A DNA stretch of 64,000 nt from Psychrobacter sanguinis (GTDB lineage Bacteria > Pseudomonadota > Gammaproteobacteria > Pseudomonadales > Moraxellaceae). How positions within the stretch are numbered: the stretch's first letter is position 1; each line of letters opens with the position of its first letter. A program made the position numbers and the translations under genes. The stretch spans positions 1,612,001 to 1,676,000 of the forward strand of contig NZ_CP085990.1 in NCBI RefSeq assembly GCF_020736705.1, read 5' to 3'. Shown one piece after another: positions 8,144 through 17,165 of this stretch. The notes below the pieces were generated by a model. It saw only the letters and a program-made list of their open reading frames with translations, ran no database searches and was not told the origin of the DNA.

Positions 8144-8833
8144 TTAATCCTTCTGCGCGTTATTGCTGTCCAAATTCAAATCTGGCAAAGGCGGAAGTTG
8201 TTCTAAACTCTCAAGTCCAAAGGCATCCAAAAATTCAGGGGTAGTATGCAGAAGAGCAGGACGTCCTAAAGTTTCCCGATAGCCTTTTTCCATAATCCAG
8301 CCTTTATCAAATAACTGACGTAAGATATTACTCGATACGGTCACCCCGCGCACTTGTTCAATATCGCTACGGGTCACTGGCTGTTTATAAGCAATGACGC
8401 TTAATGTTTCAAGTAATGCCTGACTTAGAGTCTCCAAGCGCTGCGGAAACACTTTTTGGATAAGGCTACTATACTCACTGCGTATCTGTAAACGATAGCC
8501 ACTCGCTGACTCGCTTAACGTCAATACGCCAGTGGTTAGTCTTTGTTGTAGGACTACCAACGCGGTCTCTAACTCTTGCTTGGATAGAGATAAATACTTT
8601 CTCAACTGGCTGTCAGTTAAAGGTGATTCTGATGCGTGTAATAGCACTTCGATTCTACGACTTAATAAGTCATAGCGATTAAAAGTGCTTAGGTCAGAAT
8701 TTGTTGTGTTCTGCAGTTGTGAGTCGTCCGTGGAATTGGTAGCCACGGACTCTGATTCTGACAGTGTTGTGGTTATGCTATCGGATTCAGAATGACTATC
8801 GGCGACAGAAAGGATATGGGGCAGTTTTGGCAT
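8144..8833 (-). CDS. scpB: Segregation and condensation protein B
   Basis: A 229-residue ScpB, the winged-helix kleisin-interacting subunit of the SMC-ScpA-ScpB chromosome condensation complex. The body contains two winged-helix domains; family landmarks are LLSRRIEVLLHASESPLT at the start of the first and LLETLSVIAYKQPVTRSDIEQVRGV in the second, followed by GRPALLHTTPEFLDAFGL. The N-terminal 50 residues are Ser/Thr/Asp-rich and variable. It lies 100 bp downstream of scpA on the same strand, as is usual. Frame and length are normal. Confidence 0.92.
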   Translation of the reverse strand: MPKLPHILSVADSHSESDSITTTLSESESVATNSTDDSQLQNTTNSDLSTFNRYDLLSRRIEVLLHASESPLTDSQLRKYLSLSKQELETALVVLQQRLTTGVLTLSESASGYRLQIRSEYSSLIQKVFPQRLETLSQALLETLSVIAYKQPVTRSDIEQVRGVTVSSNILRQLFDKGWIMEKGYRETLGRPALLHTTPEFLDAFGLESLEQLPPLPDLNLDSNNAQKD

Positions 8834-8932
8834 GGAGGTTCACTAGATTTCAAATTAACAGTGATTAATATTCAAAGACACGGAACTAACTAAGCAGCTG
8901 ACTAAACAATAGATGCGGGGCTTACTAAATAA

Positions 8933-9796
8933 CTAGGCCACCCAGCGCAGCTTCAAATTAGACAAACTATAAGTATGTTGTGGGTCTGGAGTTGTCTCTT
9001 CGACTGGCTGCGGTTGATTATTCTCAGCGTCTATGACGTCAATAATTTGTCGTTTCATTAACTCTAAAACGGCAACGAAGCTGACCACCACCCCGAGTCG
9101 ACCTTGGCTTTGATCAAGCAATTCAATAAAAGCCCCTTCACCACGCTCACTCAATTGGCGACTGATACTGGCAATACGGTCAGACAACGGAATCGGGTCT
9201 ACTTTGATATTGTGCATCTGATAGTCAGGCTTCAGTTGCATTTTTAATAAGCTTTCTACCAACATTGTCGCAGGATAACTGGGTAACTCAGCGGCCATAA
9301 CTTCAGGGTCAGGCAGGCTAGCCATTGCTAAGAATACATCACGCTCTAAACGGATCAAGTTGTCCAAACGGCGCGCCGCTTCTTTGATTTGAGCGTAGTC
9401 TTCTAAACGAGAGATGAGTTCGGCTTTTGGATCTCGCTCATCTTCTACTTTCTCAGGTAAAGGCAACAGTAGCTCTGTCTTGATGGCAATTAGCGTAGAA
9501 GCCATTAGCAGATAGTCACCTGCCAGCTCAAAATGATCAGCATCAAGCTCATCGATATAGGCCAGATACTGCTCAGTAATCGGTAATATAGCGGTATCGG
9601 TAATATCAAAGTTATTCTTTTTGACCAAATATAATAAGAAGTCGAGAGGTCCCTCAAACTGCTCCAACCAAATAGCAAAGGCCTGAGGCGGCACATATAA
9701 GTCCTCAGGCAAAGCTTGAACAGGCGTGGTATAAATTCTTATACTGGCGCCTGCGTCGATTGAAGAGTCTGTTGAGGAAGTCACTGGGGTATTCAA
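8933..9796 (-). CDS. scpA: Segregation and condensation protein A
   Basis: A 287-residue ScpA kleisin that bridges SMC heads and binds ScpB. The N-terminal domain has the family signature FEGPLDFLLYLVKKNNFDI (about residues 49-67) and YLLMASTLIAIKTELLLP; the C-terminal winged helix follows from about residue 205. The gene starts 12 bp after the trpS stop codon, which suggests one transcript trpS-scpA-scpB. No defect is visible. Confidence 0.92.
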   Translation of the reverse strand: MNTPVTSSTDSSIDAGASIRIYTTPVQALPEDLYVPPQAFAIWLEQFEGPLDFLLYLVKKNNFDITDTAILPITEQYLAYIDELDADHFELAGDYLLMASTLIAIKTELLLPLPEKVEDERDPKAELISRLEDYAQIKEAARRLDNLIRLERDVFLAMASLPDPEVMAAELPSYPATMLVESLLKMQLKPDYQMHNIKVDPIPLSDRIASISRQLSERGEGAFIELLDQSQGRLGVVVSFVAVLELMKRQIIDVIDAENNQPQPVEETTPDPQHTYSLSNLKLRWVA

Positions 9797-9808
9797 AAAC
9801 CGCTGCCC

Positions 9809-10894
9809 TTATTTCAACTTAGCCAAAGGCTTGATGCCGATAGCACGACGTGTTTTATCCAATTGCTTTTGACTATGACGACGTGCTTTTTCTGCACCCA
9901 TCATTAAGATTTCTTCCAATTCTTTTGGATTGGCCATCAGCTCAGCATAACGCGCGCGGAAAGGGGCGATTTCATCATTAATTTTTTCAAATAAAATCTG
10001 TTTGGCATCTCCCCAAGCGATACCTGCTTCAAACTGGCCACGTAGATCAGCAATTTCAGCAGGCGTAGCAAATGCTTTATAGATTTCAAACACCACTGAG
10101 TCGTCTGGATTTTTTGGATCTTCAGGGGCTTGTGAGTTGGTCACAATCTGCATGATGGCTTTACGCAATTGTTTTTCTGGGTCAACTTGTGGATTACCGT
10201 CGCCAAATAAAGGAATGGTATTGCCATAACTCTTACTCATTTTACGGCCATCAAGACCGGTCAGTAACGCCACATTGTCATCAACCACAGCTGAGGGCAG
10301 GGTAAATAGTGGCTTGTATTTATGATTGAAAGTACCCGCAATGTCACGTGCCATCTCAACGTGTTGGATTTGGTCACGGCCGACAGGCACATGAGTGGCA
10401 TTGAACATCAAGATATCGGCAGCCATTAATACTGGATAGCCGAAAAGGCCCATAGTGACGTTGTGGTCGGCATCTACGTCATTGCTTAAGTTGGCATCAA
10501 CCGCAGCTTTGTAAGCATGGGCACGGTTCATCAAACCTTTAGAACATGAGCAGTTCAAAATCCAAGCCAGCTCTGGAATTTCTGGCACATCAGATTGACG
10601 GTAAAAAACCACTTTTTCAGGATCTAAACCGCAGGCAAGCCAAGTTGCGGCAATTGCTTTAGTAGACTCATGGACCTGTTTTGGGTCAGAGCATTTGATA
10701 ATGCTGTGATAGTCCGCCAAAAAGAAAAACGATTTGTCCTCTTCATTGTTGCTGTTTTGCGCCGATTGAATGGCAGGACGGATAGCGCCCACATAATTAC
10801 CTAAATGAGGAATCCCTGTGGTAGTTACGCCCGTCAAAGTACGTTTTGGCTGATTGTTTTCTACTAAGTTTGAATTGGCTTCTGATGCGCTCAT
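9809..10894 (-). CDS. trpS: Tryptophan--tRNA ligase
   Basis: A 361-residue class Ic aminoacyl-tRNA synthetase that charges tRNA-Trp. The HIGH-like motif is [16 protein letters not shown] (about residues 24-39) and the KMSKS loop is [15 protein letters not shown] (about 214-228). The [10 protein letters not shown] and [11 protein letters not shown] segments are characteristic of the tryptophanyl/tyrosyl group. The start ATG at 10894 sits upstream of an MSASEANSN tail; there is no alternative closer to the HIGH motif. It is first in the apparent trpS-scpA-scpB operon, with an AT-rich promoter region upstream. Confidence 0.92.
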   Translation of the reverse strand: MSASEANSNLVENNQPKRTLTGVTTTGIPHLGNYVGAIRPAIQSAQNSNNEEDKSFFFLADYHSIIKCSDPKQVHESTKAIAATWLACGLDPEKVVFYRQSDVPEIPELAWILNCSCSKGLMNRAHAYKAAVDANLSNDVDADHNVTMGLFGYPVLMAADILMFNATHVPVGRDQIQHVEMARDIAGTFNHKYKPLFTLPSAVVDDNVALLTGLDGRKMSKSYGNTIPLFGDGNPQVDPEKQLRKAIMQIVTNSQAPEDPKNPDDSVVFEIYKAFATPAEIADLRGQFEAGIAWGDAKQILFEKINDEIAPFRARYAELMANPKELEEILMMGAEKARRHSQKQLDKTRRAIGIKPLAKLK

Positions 10895-11338
10895 AAATTA
10901 CTCGACTTTTAGGACTTTTGTGTTAAAGGGTATAGAGAATATTTTATCGGCTCAGTATAACAAATAATCACTGTTTTTTAGATTTATAGTGACGATTCGT
11001 CTGCTTTAAAGGTAGTGGGTCATTATGATTTTAGAAGTTATGGGTAAGAAGCTATGATTAAACCAATCATTAATTGTTATAAATGGCTCATTTCACTATT
11101 GCTATTTGATTAAATGTATAACATAATTTTTGGGATTCGCGTATTTAGGGATGAATTGCGTGAAAGAAATTCTATCCATCCTACCTCAAGCTTGGCTATT
11201 CAACGGCAACTCTACAGCCATTTATCACCAGTCGCCGTAAAACCACCCACTTCAGGGTGTGGATATAAGGCGACATACACTGTCGTAAGAAGCAGTTAAA
11301 GGGTTGTAAGTTAAAATTAATCTTGCCATACTGAATAT
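10895..11338. other. Intergenic region with the left end of an IS200/IS605-type element
   Basis: A 444-bp stretch between trpS and the tnpB 5' fragment. It should hold the divergent trpS promoter and, from somewhere after about 11160, the left end of the IS605-type element. The only clear structure is the hairpin at 11243-11262. A 61-codon open frame here has no protein-like features and overlaps the element end. Confidence 0.5.
11243..11262 (+). repeat. Subterminal hairpin of the IS200/IS605-type left end
   Basis: CACCC / GGGTG stem with an ACTTCA loop, about 77 bp before the tnpB start. Imperfect palindromes at this position are recognition structures for single-strand transposition in the IS200/IS605 family. 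No tnpA is present nearby, so the element would have needed a TnpA in trans. Confidence 0.55.
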
Positions 11339-11854
11339 ATGAAAACACTCAAACTACGCATCAAAGACAAACATGCAAACCAGCTAAACAAACTAGCTGG
11401 GAGTGTTAACTATGCGTGGAACTATGTTAATGCGTTAAGCTTTGAGCATTTAAGACGCACAGGTAAGTACTTTTCAGCTTATGATTTAAGCCAATACACC
11501 AAAGGTAGCGGTGAGTATTTAGGTCTACACAGCCAAACCTTACAAGCCATTAACGAGACTCATGCTAAATCTCGCAAGCAGTTTAAAAAAGCGAAACTTA
11601 ACTGGCGTACTAATAGACCTGATGCCAAGCGTAAATCATTGGGATGGATGCCTTTTAAGAAATCTGCTATCAAGTATTTGCAAACAAGGCAGACAGGTAA
11701 GAAGGCACTTAAATCAACCATACAGCTATCCTTATCTAAAGGTCAAAAGCTCATCATCGATGTATTCGATAGCTACAACCTAAGCCTATATCAAATTAAC
11801 ACCTTAGAGATAGTACAAGACAGTCGTAATCGTTGGTATGCGTGTATCACCGTT
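11339..11854 (+). pseudogene. tnpB: TnpB (IS605 OrfB), 5' part, cut by an IS4-family insertion
   Basis: The first 172 codons of an IS605-family OrfB/TnpB, the RNA-guided nuclease encoded by IS200/IS605 transposons. Family features are the N-terminal LKLRIKDKHANQL, NYAWNYVNALS and the later DSRNRWYACITV strand that precedes the RuvC domain. The frame is interrupted by the IS at 11855. The missing part is not across this IS but on the opposite strand at 26082-26672, behind the second copy of the same IS. Joining 11339-11854 to 26672-26082 gives 369 codons including the stop, in frame, with the 9-bp ATCACCGTT duplication counted once. This is direct evidence for the inversion described in the findings. 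Confidence 0.9.
11846..11854 (+). repeat. Target-site duplication half (ATCACCGTT)
   Basis: The nine bases before the IS are ATCACCGTT. The IS's own right flank (13038) does not repeat them. Their partner, as reverse complement AACGGTGAT, is at 26673-26681 beside the other IS copy. Confidence 0.9.
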
Positions 11855-13037
11855 CTCTGTACACGACAAAAACAAAAAAGCTGACTAAGGACAAGGCATA
11901 ATAGTAATTTTTCTTACGAACCACACTATGCCAAACCTTAATCAGCTCATAAATATATTATCGCAAAACCTAACCATGAACAAGGCAAGATTGACGTGTT
12001 TAGGCTTAATTACTCTAGCGATAATACAAGTACAAAGTAGTAACCTCAAACAAATAGCAAGAGGATTTGTCAAAGGTAGGACAAACAGTAATTACAGACG
12101 GCTACAACGCTTCTTTGCACAAGTTGACATAGACCAAGACCAGTTAGCCAAATTCATCTATCAACTCTTTGACTTAGACGAAGTCATCATCAGCATAGAC
12201 AGAACCAACTGGAAATGGGGTAAAAAGAACATTAACATCTTTTTGCTCAGCGTTGTTCATCAAGGAATCGCTATTCCCTTATACTGGACACTACTTGATA
12301 AAAAAGGTAACAGCAATAGTAATGAGAGATGTGAGCTCATACAAACGTTCATCAACACCTTTGGCGCAGACAAAATACAGTATGTATTAGCCGATAGAGA
12401 GTTTGTTGGCAAAGAGTGGTTTCAATGGCTAAATAAAGAGCAAATAAAGTTTTGCATTCGCATCAAACACAACACCCTAGTAGCCAATCATCAGGGTAAA
12501 TTGGTACAAATAAAGACATTGTTACGTCATCTATCCCCTCATGAAACGTTTATGTTAGCCAGAGCTGTTCCCGTATATGGCGTTAAAGTTCGTCTATTTG
12601 CAAAGCGTGATACTGACAACGATTATGTCATCATAGCGACCAACAATTTAGATCATACGGATGCTATGGCTCTTTATAGCAGACGCTGGGAGATTGAAAC
12701 CTTGTTTTCTTGTTTTAAAGGACGAGGGTTTAATCTTGAAGATACGCATCTTACACAGTTGGATCGGGTAAGTAAGTTAGTGGCGGTTTGTGCGCTAGCA
12801 TTTTGTTGGTCATATCGCATTGGGATTAAAACTGTACAGCAGCACCCTAAAAGACGAAAGCTTAAGAAACATGGTCGACCTCAGCAAAGTTTGTTTGCTA
12901 TTGGTTTGGATGTTTTGATTGATGGTTTGCGTGAGTATTTCTTTGCTGGCAATCGGCGTGTGTTTGAGGTTCTAATAAGTTATTTGTCTCCTAGTCCACG
13001 ACCTTTGAGACTTTGAGCATTTTTGTCGTGTACAGAG
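11855..13037 (+). mobile_element. IS4-family insertion sequence, copy A (ISAba1-like ends)
   Basis: A 1,183-bp element bounded by perfect inverted ends CTCTGTACACGACAAAAA and its complement. The terminal sequence resembles that of ISAba1, an IS4-family member (IS10 group) that makes 9-bp duplications. It encodes one full transposase. Copy B (26682-27864) has the same length, the opposite orientation and, wherever compared by eye, identical sequence. Left and right flanks here are unrelated (ATCACCGTT against ACATCAGCA), which is abnormal for a simple insertion and is explained by recombination between the copies. Confidence 0.95.
11928..13016 (+). CDS. IS4-family transposase (copy A)
   Basis: A 362-residue DDE transposase. 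Catalytic residues can be placed at SIDRTNWKWG (first Asp, about residue 88), VLADREFVG (second Asp, about 157) and the YREK-like YSRRWEIETLFSCFKGRG (Glu, about 260), followed by FNLEDTHLT. The full length and unbroken frame suggest it is active. The protein is identical in all residues to that of copy B on the opposite strand and clearly related to the frame-shifted copy at 16001-17096. The ATG lies 73 bp inside the left end. Confidence 0.93.
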   Translation: MPNLNQLINILSQNLTMNKARLTCLGLITLAIIQVQSSNLKQIARGFVKGRTNSNYRRLQRFFAQVDIDQDQLAKFIYQLFDLDEVIISIDRTNWKWGKKNINIFLLSVVHQGIAIPLYWTLLDKKGNSNSNERCELIQTFINTFGADKIQYVLADREFVGKEWFQWLNKEQIKFCIRIKHNTLVANHQGKLVQIKTLLRHLSPHETFMLARAVPVYGVKVRLFAKRDTDNDYVIIATNNLDHTDAMALYSRRWEIETLFSCFKGRGFNLEDTHLTQLDRVSKLVAVCALAFCWSYRIGIKTVQQHPKRRKLKKHGRPQQSLFAIGLDVLIDGLREYFFAGNRRVFEVLISYLSPSPRPLRL

Positions 13038-13046
13038 ACATCAGCA
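13038..13046 (-). repeat. Target-site duplication half (TGCTGATGT on the minus strand)
   Basis: The nine bases after the IS read ACATCAGCA, the complement of TGCTGATGT. The matching direct copy is at 27865-27873 beside IS copy B, not beside this copy's left end. Confidence 0.9.
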
Positions 13047-13204
13047 TCTACATAGGTATACACAGCTTCTGCATAGGTACCATCTTGAAAAAAGGCAGTG
13101 GTGTCTTGGCCTGAGCGGTCAAGGCCGGCGGCGTGAGATAAACTAGCTAAGGGTAAGGTTAAAAGAGCAAGCGTAAGCTTAGAGATAGGGAACTTTTGTG
13201 ACAT
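13038..13204 (-). pseudogene. FadL-type outer membrane protein, 5' part, cut by an IS4-family insertion
   Basis: The first 55 codons of a FadL/OmpP1-family outer membrane transporter: a signal peptide (MSQKF, hydrophobic core, cleavage near SHAAG) followed by the AGLDRSGQD plug-start motif shared with the intact paralogue at 14359-15732. GGAGG lies seven bases before the ATG at 13204. The frame runs into the IS end at 13037. Its continuation is at 27865 on the other strand: joining 13204-13047 to 27865-29299 gives 531 codons including the stop, in frame, with TGCTGATGT counted once. Confidence 0.88.
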
Positions 13205-13383
13205 TTGGAATCCTCCATGAAAAATTAATACCCAAATTTCTACTCTCATAGACAACTATGACGAGTTTGAATATTTGGCCATCCTGTGCCAGGAATACGG
13301 TATATTCTAAAATCTATGTCGTTATATTACAAGTGTGTAATACAGCGTATATACTTGTATTAATAATAGTTAATATTTCATAC

Positions 13384-14272
13384 TATAGTCATAGCCCCAT
13401 AAATAAGATACACTGATAAGATGGCATATTCAAAAGACTACAGACAAATGATATTAGACAAGCTTGACGAAGGTTACAGCTATCGAGAGCTTGCCGAAGA
13501 ATATCAAATCAGTACAACGACAATTCAGCGTTGGAAAAAGAACATTGAGCGTAAAGTTTACGTCTATACTGTTTACAAGGTGGATAGCGATCGGCTTAAA
13601 GCAGATGTTGAGCTTTACCCAGATGCTTATCAAATAGAACGAGCAAGACGTCTTAACTGTAGCCAAAGAAGCATCAGTCGTGCACTGAAGCGACTTGGTA
13701 TTATTCAAAAAAAAGACACTGCATCATCCTAAATCAGATGAAGAAAAACGTCAGTTATTCGCTGAGCAGTTAGCCCAGCATGAAAAAGACAACTGTCCTG
13801 TCGTTTACTTAGATGAAAGTGGCTTCAAGGCACATGATTACAGACCTTACGGCTATGCCAAAAAAGGTGAGAAGTGCTTTGGCGAGCATAACTGGCAACT
13901 AAAAAACCAAACCAATGCTATAGGTGCTATTTACAATAATCAGTTATTCGCAGTAGGTCTTTACGACTGTAGTGTTAATAGTGATGTATTCCATAGCTGG
14001 GCTCAGCAACTGTTATTACCACAACTTCCCCTTAATAGTGTGATCGTTATGGATAATGCAACTTTCCATAAGGGCCTTGATATTCAAAAAACCATTGAAG
14101 ATTCAGGACACACTATTCTATGGTTACCGCCTTATAGTCCTGACTTAAACCCTATTGAGCAAACTTGGGCTTGGGTTAAGAAAAAGCGTCAAGATTGGGG
14201 AATAGATTGTATCGATACGTTATTCTTCTATTTTCTTTGGCTGTGTGACTGTTTTTAAGGGCTATGACTATA
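13384..14272 (+). mobile_element. IS630-family element, copy 1
   Basis: Inverted ends TATAGTCATAGCCC (13384-13397) and GGGCTATGACTATA (14259-14272); the outermost TA pairs are probably the TA target duplication of this Tc1/mariner-like family. It encodes orfA and orfB in two frames. Once the inversion is undone it sits between the two fadL-type genes. Confidence 0.88.
13421..14258 (+). CDS. IS630-family transposase, orfA + orfB (copy 1)
   Basis: orfA (13421-13732, 103 aa) is a helix-turn-helix DNA-binding protein: SYRELAEEYQISTTTIQRWKK and a second helix pair RLNCSQRSISRALKRL. orfB (frame open to 14258) carries the DDE_3 catalytic domain: VYLDESGFKAHDYRPYG with the first Asp, VIVMDNATFHK with the second, and PPYSPDLNPIEQTWAW with the final Glu. 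The two frames overlap at an A8G run (13707-13714); orfB lies in the +1 (equivalently -2) frame. A fusion would give a protein of normal IS630 size. The same arrangement in two other copies suggests programmed slippage rather than damage. Confidence 0.88.
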
Positions 14273-14306
14273 AAGCAACCACTCTTTTGGCGATTTCTCA
14301 CAATAC

Positions 14307-14335
14307 AAAAAAAGCAGCCATAAGGCTGCTTTTTT
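14307..14335. terminator. Terminator after the intact fadL-type gene
   Basis: AAAAAAAGCAGCC / GGCTGCTTTTTT hairpin with A and T runs on both sides, 24 bp past the fadL-type stop codon; works in either direction. Confidence 0.88.
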
Positions 14336-14358
14336 ATAATTCGAAAAAAATCAAGTCT

Positions 14359-15732
14359 TTACTTATCTTGATAAGATAGCTTAACACCCAGTGCAAAACC
14401 GTCGTTATCTTCGAAGTTACCTACGATGTTATCGTTAGGGATTTTACCTTTGGCATCACCGAACATTAAGTATTTACCACCCGCTGAGACTGCCCAGTTT
14501 TTATTAAAGTCGTACTTAGCACCTAGACCCACACTATAGTAACCTTCAATTGGACCTAGTGAAGTAACTGGGTTGCCCGCACCACTGTCCCAACCTACTG
14601 TTCCAGATACAGCTAGGTTATCAGCCACACGCTTAGCCAGACCTAGCTCAACCTGCCATTGGTCATCAGCATAATCAACTAAGTTTAGACCTTCAGGATA
14701 AACACGCTTAGTAGATTGGTTGTAAACTGGTGGGGTAATCGCAAAGTCACTCCATGGCACCCAGCGTACTTTAGCGGTTGCTAACGTGGTTGGGTTAATA
14801 CCCGTTTGGAAGTCAAAGTTTACTGATTCTGGTGTAGTCACTTTCATTTTACTAACAGCACTTGATTCCTGACGAAGACGCTCTAGTAGAGGCATTGTTT
14901 CAGCAGCGTCTACGTTATGATCAATTTCAGAGCGGTAAGTTAATGCAGCCTTCAGGGCGATTTCAGGCTTACTGTATTGCAAACCTGCAACCCAACCATA
15001 ATCGGTATCTGGATTAACATTTAAGTTATAGCCTGTCGCAGCTTCATAGCCCATACCACGCAGTTTAACATCAGCTTTTAAGCGCTGAGCGACTGGACCA
15101 CCATAAACTTGAAACTCTTTGTTTTGACCAAACTTCATACCCACTAGACCAGTTAGGCTTTCGGTACGAACTTCAACTTTAGTCGCTTCACCTACAGTAT
15201 TTGCTTCAACTTCAGCAGCCCCTAAAACCGCACCTACCTGTGTTAAAGCGTCAGTTAACTCTTTAGGAGGCTTACGACCTGCAGCGATTTCAGCTTTAAC
15301 AGCTCCTTCAAGTTCACTATATTTCTGTTGCGCCTGAAGAGCATTCTCAAATTTACCACCAGAAATATGATTTACTGATGCATTCACATCACCTTGAGCA
15401 ACAAAGATGTTGTTACCAGAGTAATCAGCAGCGGCACCCCAAGGCTCATCATATAACACACCAATACTGAAAGTATCGTCGATGTCTGTTTTTACACCAT
15501 AGCGGAAGAAGTCATAGTCTTCAGCGATATCCTTGATCTTATTACCACGTACATCTTTACCAGTTACATCGGCATCAATATAGGTGTATACGGTTTCAGC
15601 ATAGGTACCGTCTTGTAAAAAGGCAGAGATATCTTGGCCAGAACGGTCAAGACCAGCAGCAGAAGCAACGCTTGCAACAGATAAAGCAGCAACGGCAGTA
15701 ACAAGAGGTTTGATAATAAAAGTAGAGCGCAT
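14359..15732 (-). CDS. FadL/OmpP1-family outer membrane transporter (intact paralogue)
   Basis: A 457-residue outer membrane beta-barrel of the FadL family, which moves long-chain fatty acids or other hydrophobic compounds across the outer membrane. The signal peptide ends near VASAAG; the mature start AGLDRSGQD is typical. A helical, Ala/Glu/Lys-rich insertion (about residues 105-175) separates the plug from barrel strands. DFFRYGVKTD, VGVLYDEPWGA and the SPITSLGPIEGYY-like strand recur in the second, broken paralogue. The C-terminus ends in a barrel strand, LGVKLSYQDK. An ATG at 15732 with GGAG upstream is preferred to a TTG at 15744. Substrate not determinable. Confidence 0.88.
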   Translation of the reverse strand: MRSTFIIKPLVTAVAALSVASVASAAGLDRSGQDISAFLQDGTYAETVYTYIDADVTGKDVRGNKIKDIAEDYDFFRYGVKTDIDDTFSIGVLYDEPWGAAADYSGNNIFVAQGDVNASVNHISGGKFENALQAQQKYSELEGAVKAEIAAGRKPPKELTDALTQVGAVLGAAEVEANTVGEATKVEVRTESLTGLVGMKFGQNKEFQVYGGPVAQRLKADVKLRGMGYEAATGYNLNVNPDTDYGWVAGLQYSKPEIALKAALTYRSEIDHNVDAAETMPLLERLRQESSAVSKMKVTTPESVNFDFQTGINPTTLATAKVRWVPWSDFAITPPVYNQSTKRVYPEGLNLVDYADDQWQVELGLAKRVADNLAVSGTVGWDSGAGNPVTSLGPIEGYYSVGLGAKYDFNKNWAVSAGGKYLMFGDAKGKIPNDNIVGNFEDNDGFALGVKLSYQDK

Positions 15733-15924
15733 TAACTTCTCCAAAATTCCATTTATAGGATGGGCACTAAGGTTTTATGATTAGGCTTTTCACGAAATGT
15801 GAAATCATAAAACAGAGGGATAGACACTAATTATTGTTGGGTTACATTTCAACCACTAAATAATTGATTACCAGCAATACTACTTAAAGAAGAAATAAAT
15901 TGCAACACTTTGATATATTTATAA

Positions 15925-17116
15925 CTCTGCACACGACAAAAAAAACAAAAAAGTCTATTAAAGCAAAGGCATAATAGTAATTTTTAAGACGAATCAGACC
16001 ATGCCAAACTTTAACAGACTTAGTGAAACTTTAACCCAAAACCTGAGCATGAACAAGGCAAGAATCAATTGTTTGAGCCTAATGATAATAGCCCTGATTA
16101 CTGCTCAAAGCAGTAATCTTAAAAAAAATAGCAAGACACCTTCCTAAGGGTGGCAAGACCGACAGCCACTATCGCAGACTACAGCGATTTTTTGCCGAAG
16201 CGAGGATAGACTACGATCAACTGGCTTTAATGATATATCGACTATTTGGACTAGGCAAAGTCACCTTAACCATTGACCGCACCAACTGGAAATGGGGTAA
16301 AAGTAACCTCAACATCTTTATGCTAGGGGTGGTATATAAAGGGATAGCCATCCCCTTATACTGGCAAATGCTAGATAAGCGAGGTAATACAAACCATCTT
16401 GAACGCTGTGAACTTATTGAGCGGTTTATCAAACAATTTGGCAAAGATAACCTTGAGATGATAGTAGCAGACAGAGAGTTTGTTGGCGAAAAATGGTTTA
16501 ACTGGCTCACCAATAATCACATACCCTTTGCCATACGGATTAAGAAGAACAGTAAAGTTAAGAATCATCATGGCAAGCTGGTACAGATTAAAGAGTTATT
16601 TCGCCATGTTAGCCATCAAGAAACATATCGACATGGGCGAATACTGACTGTCGATGGTTGTTTGGTTCGAGTATTTGCCAAGCGTGATAAAGACTACGGT
16701 TTAGTGATTGTCGCAACCAATCAACTAGAAACAGTGGATGCGATGACAAGCTATGCTAAGCGTTGGGAAATTGAGACTTTATTTGCTTGTCTAAAGGGCC
16801 GTGGCTTTAATCTTGAAGATACCCACTTAACCCATCTTGATCGGGTCAGTAAATTAGTTGCAGTGAACGCCTTAGCATTTTGTTGGGCTTATCATGTCGG
16901 TATTTATAAAGACAAAGATAAGCCGTTAAAACGCAAGTTGAAGGCAAACGCTCGACCTCAAGCCAGTTTGTTTGCGCTTGGCCTGGATGTGTTGATTGAA
17001 GGCCTTCGCTTGGTGTTTTTTAACAATGATAAGACTGTCTTTCGACAGTTAGTTAGCTTTTTACCCCCTAAACCTATGAAAATAGGGTGGGGATGATTTT
17101 TTTGTCGTGTGCAGAG
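15925..17116 (+). mobile_element. IS4-family insertion sequence, copy C (diverged, with intact 9-bp duplication)
   Basis: A 1,192-bp relative of copies A and B with ends CTCTGCACACGACAAAAA and its complement. It is flanked on both sides by TATTTATAA (15916-15924 and 17117-17125), so this insertion has not recombined. The flanks are normal, unlike those of copies A and B, which makes it a useful internal control for the 9-bp duplication rule. Its sequence is clearly diverged from A and B. Confidence 0.93.
16001..17096 (+). pseudogene. IS4-family transposase of copy C, single-base frameshift in an A8 run
   Basis: The frame opens at ATG 16001 (MPNFNRLSETL, aligned with copies A and B) and stops at codon 49. 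At 16121-16128 there is a run of eight A; with seven, the frame continues as KKIARHLPKGG and on to the stop at 17096, giving about 364 residues. The downstream frame keeps all three catalytic positions: TIDRTNWKWG, IVADREFVG and YAKRWEIETLFACLKGRG. Copies A and B have no A-run here. It may be a recent inactivating insertion, or the run may permit transcript slippage that restores some full-length protein. Confidence 0.85.
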
Positions 17117-17165
17117 TATTTATAATTATTTTCTACACAAGATCTTCTGACTTTTCATTAACTAA

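Noticed and set aside
11114..11299. 61-codon open frame before tnpB
   Set aside because: No protein-like features; overlaps the left-end hairpin of the IS605-type element.
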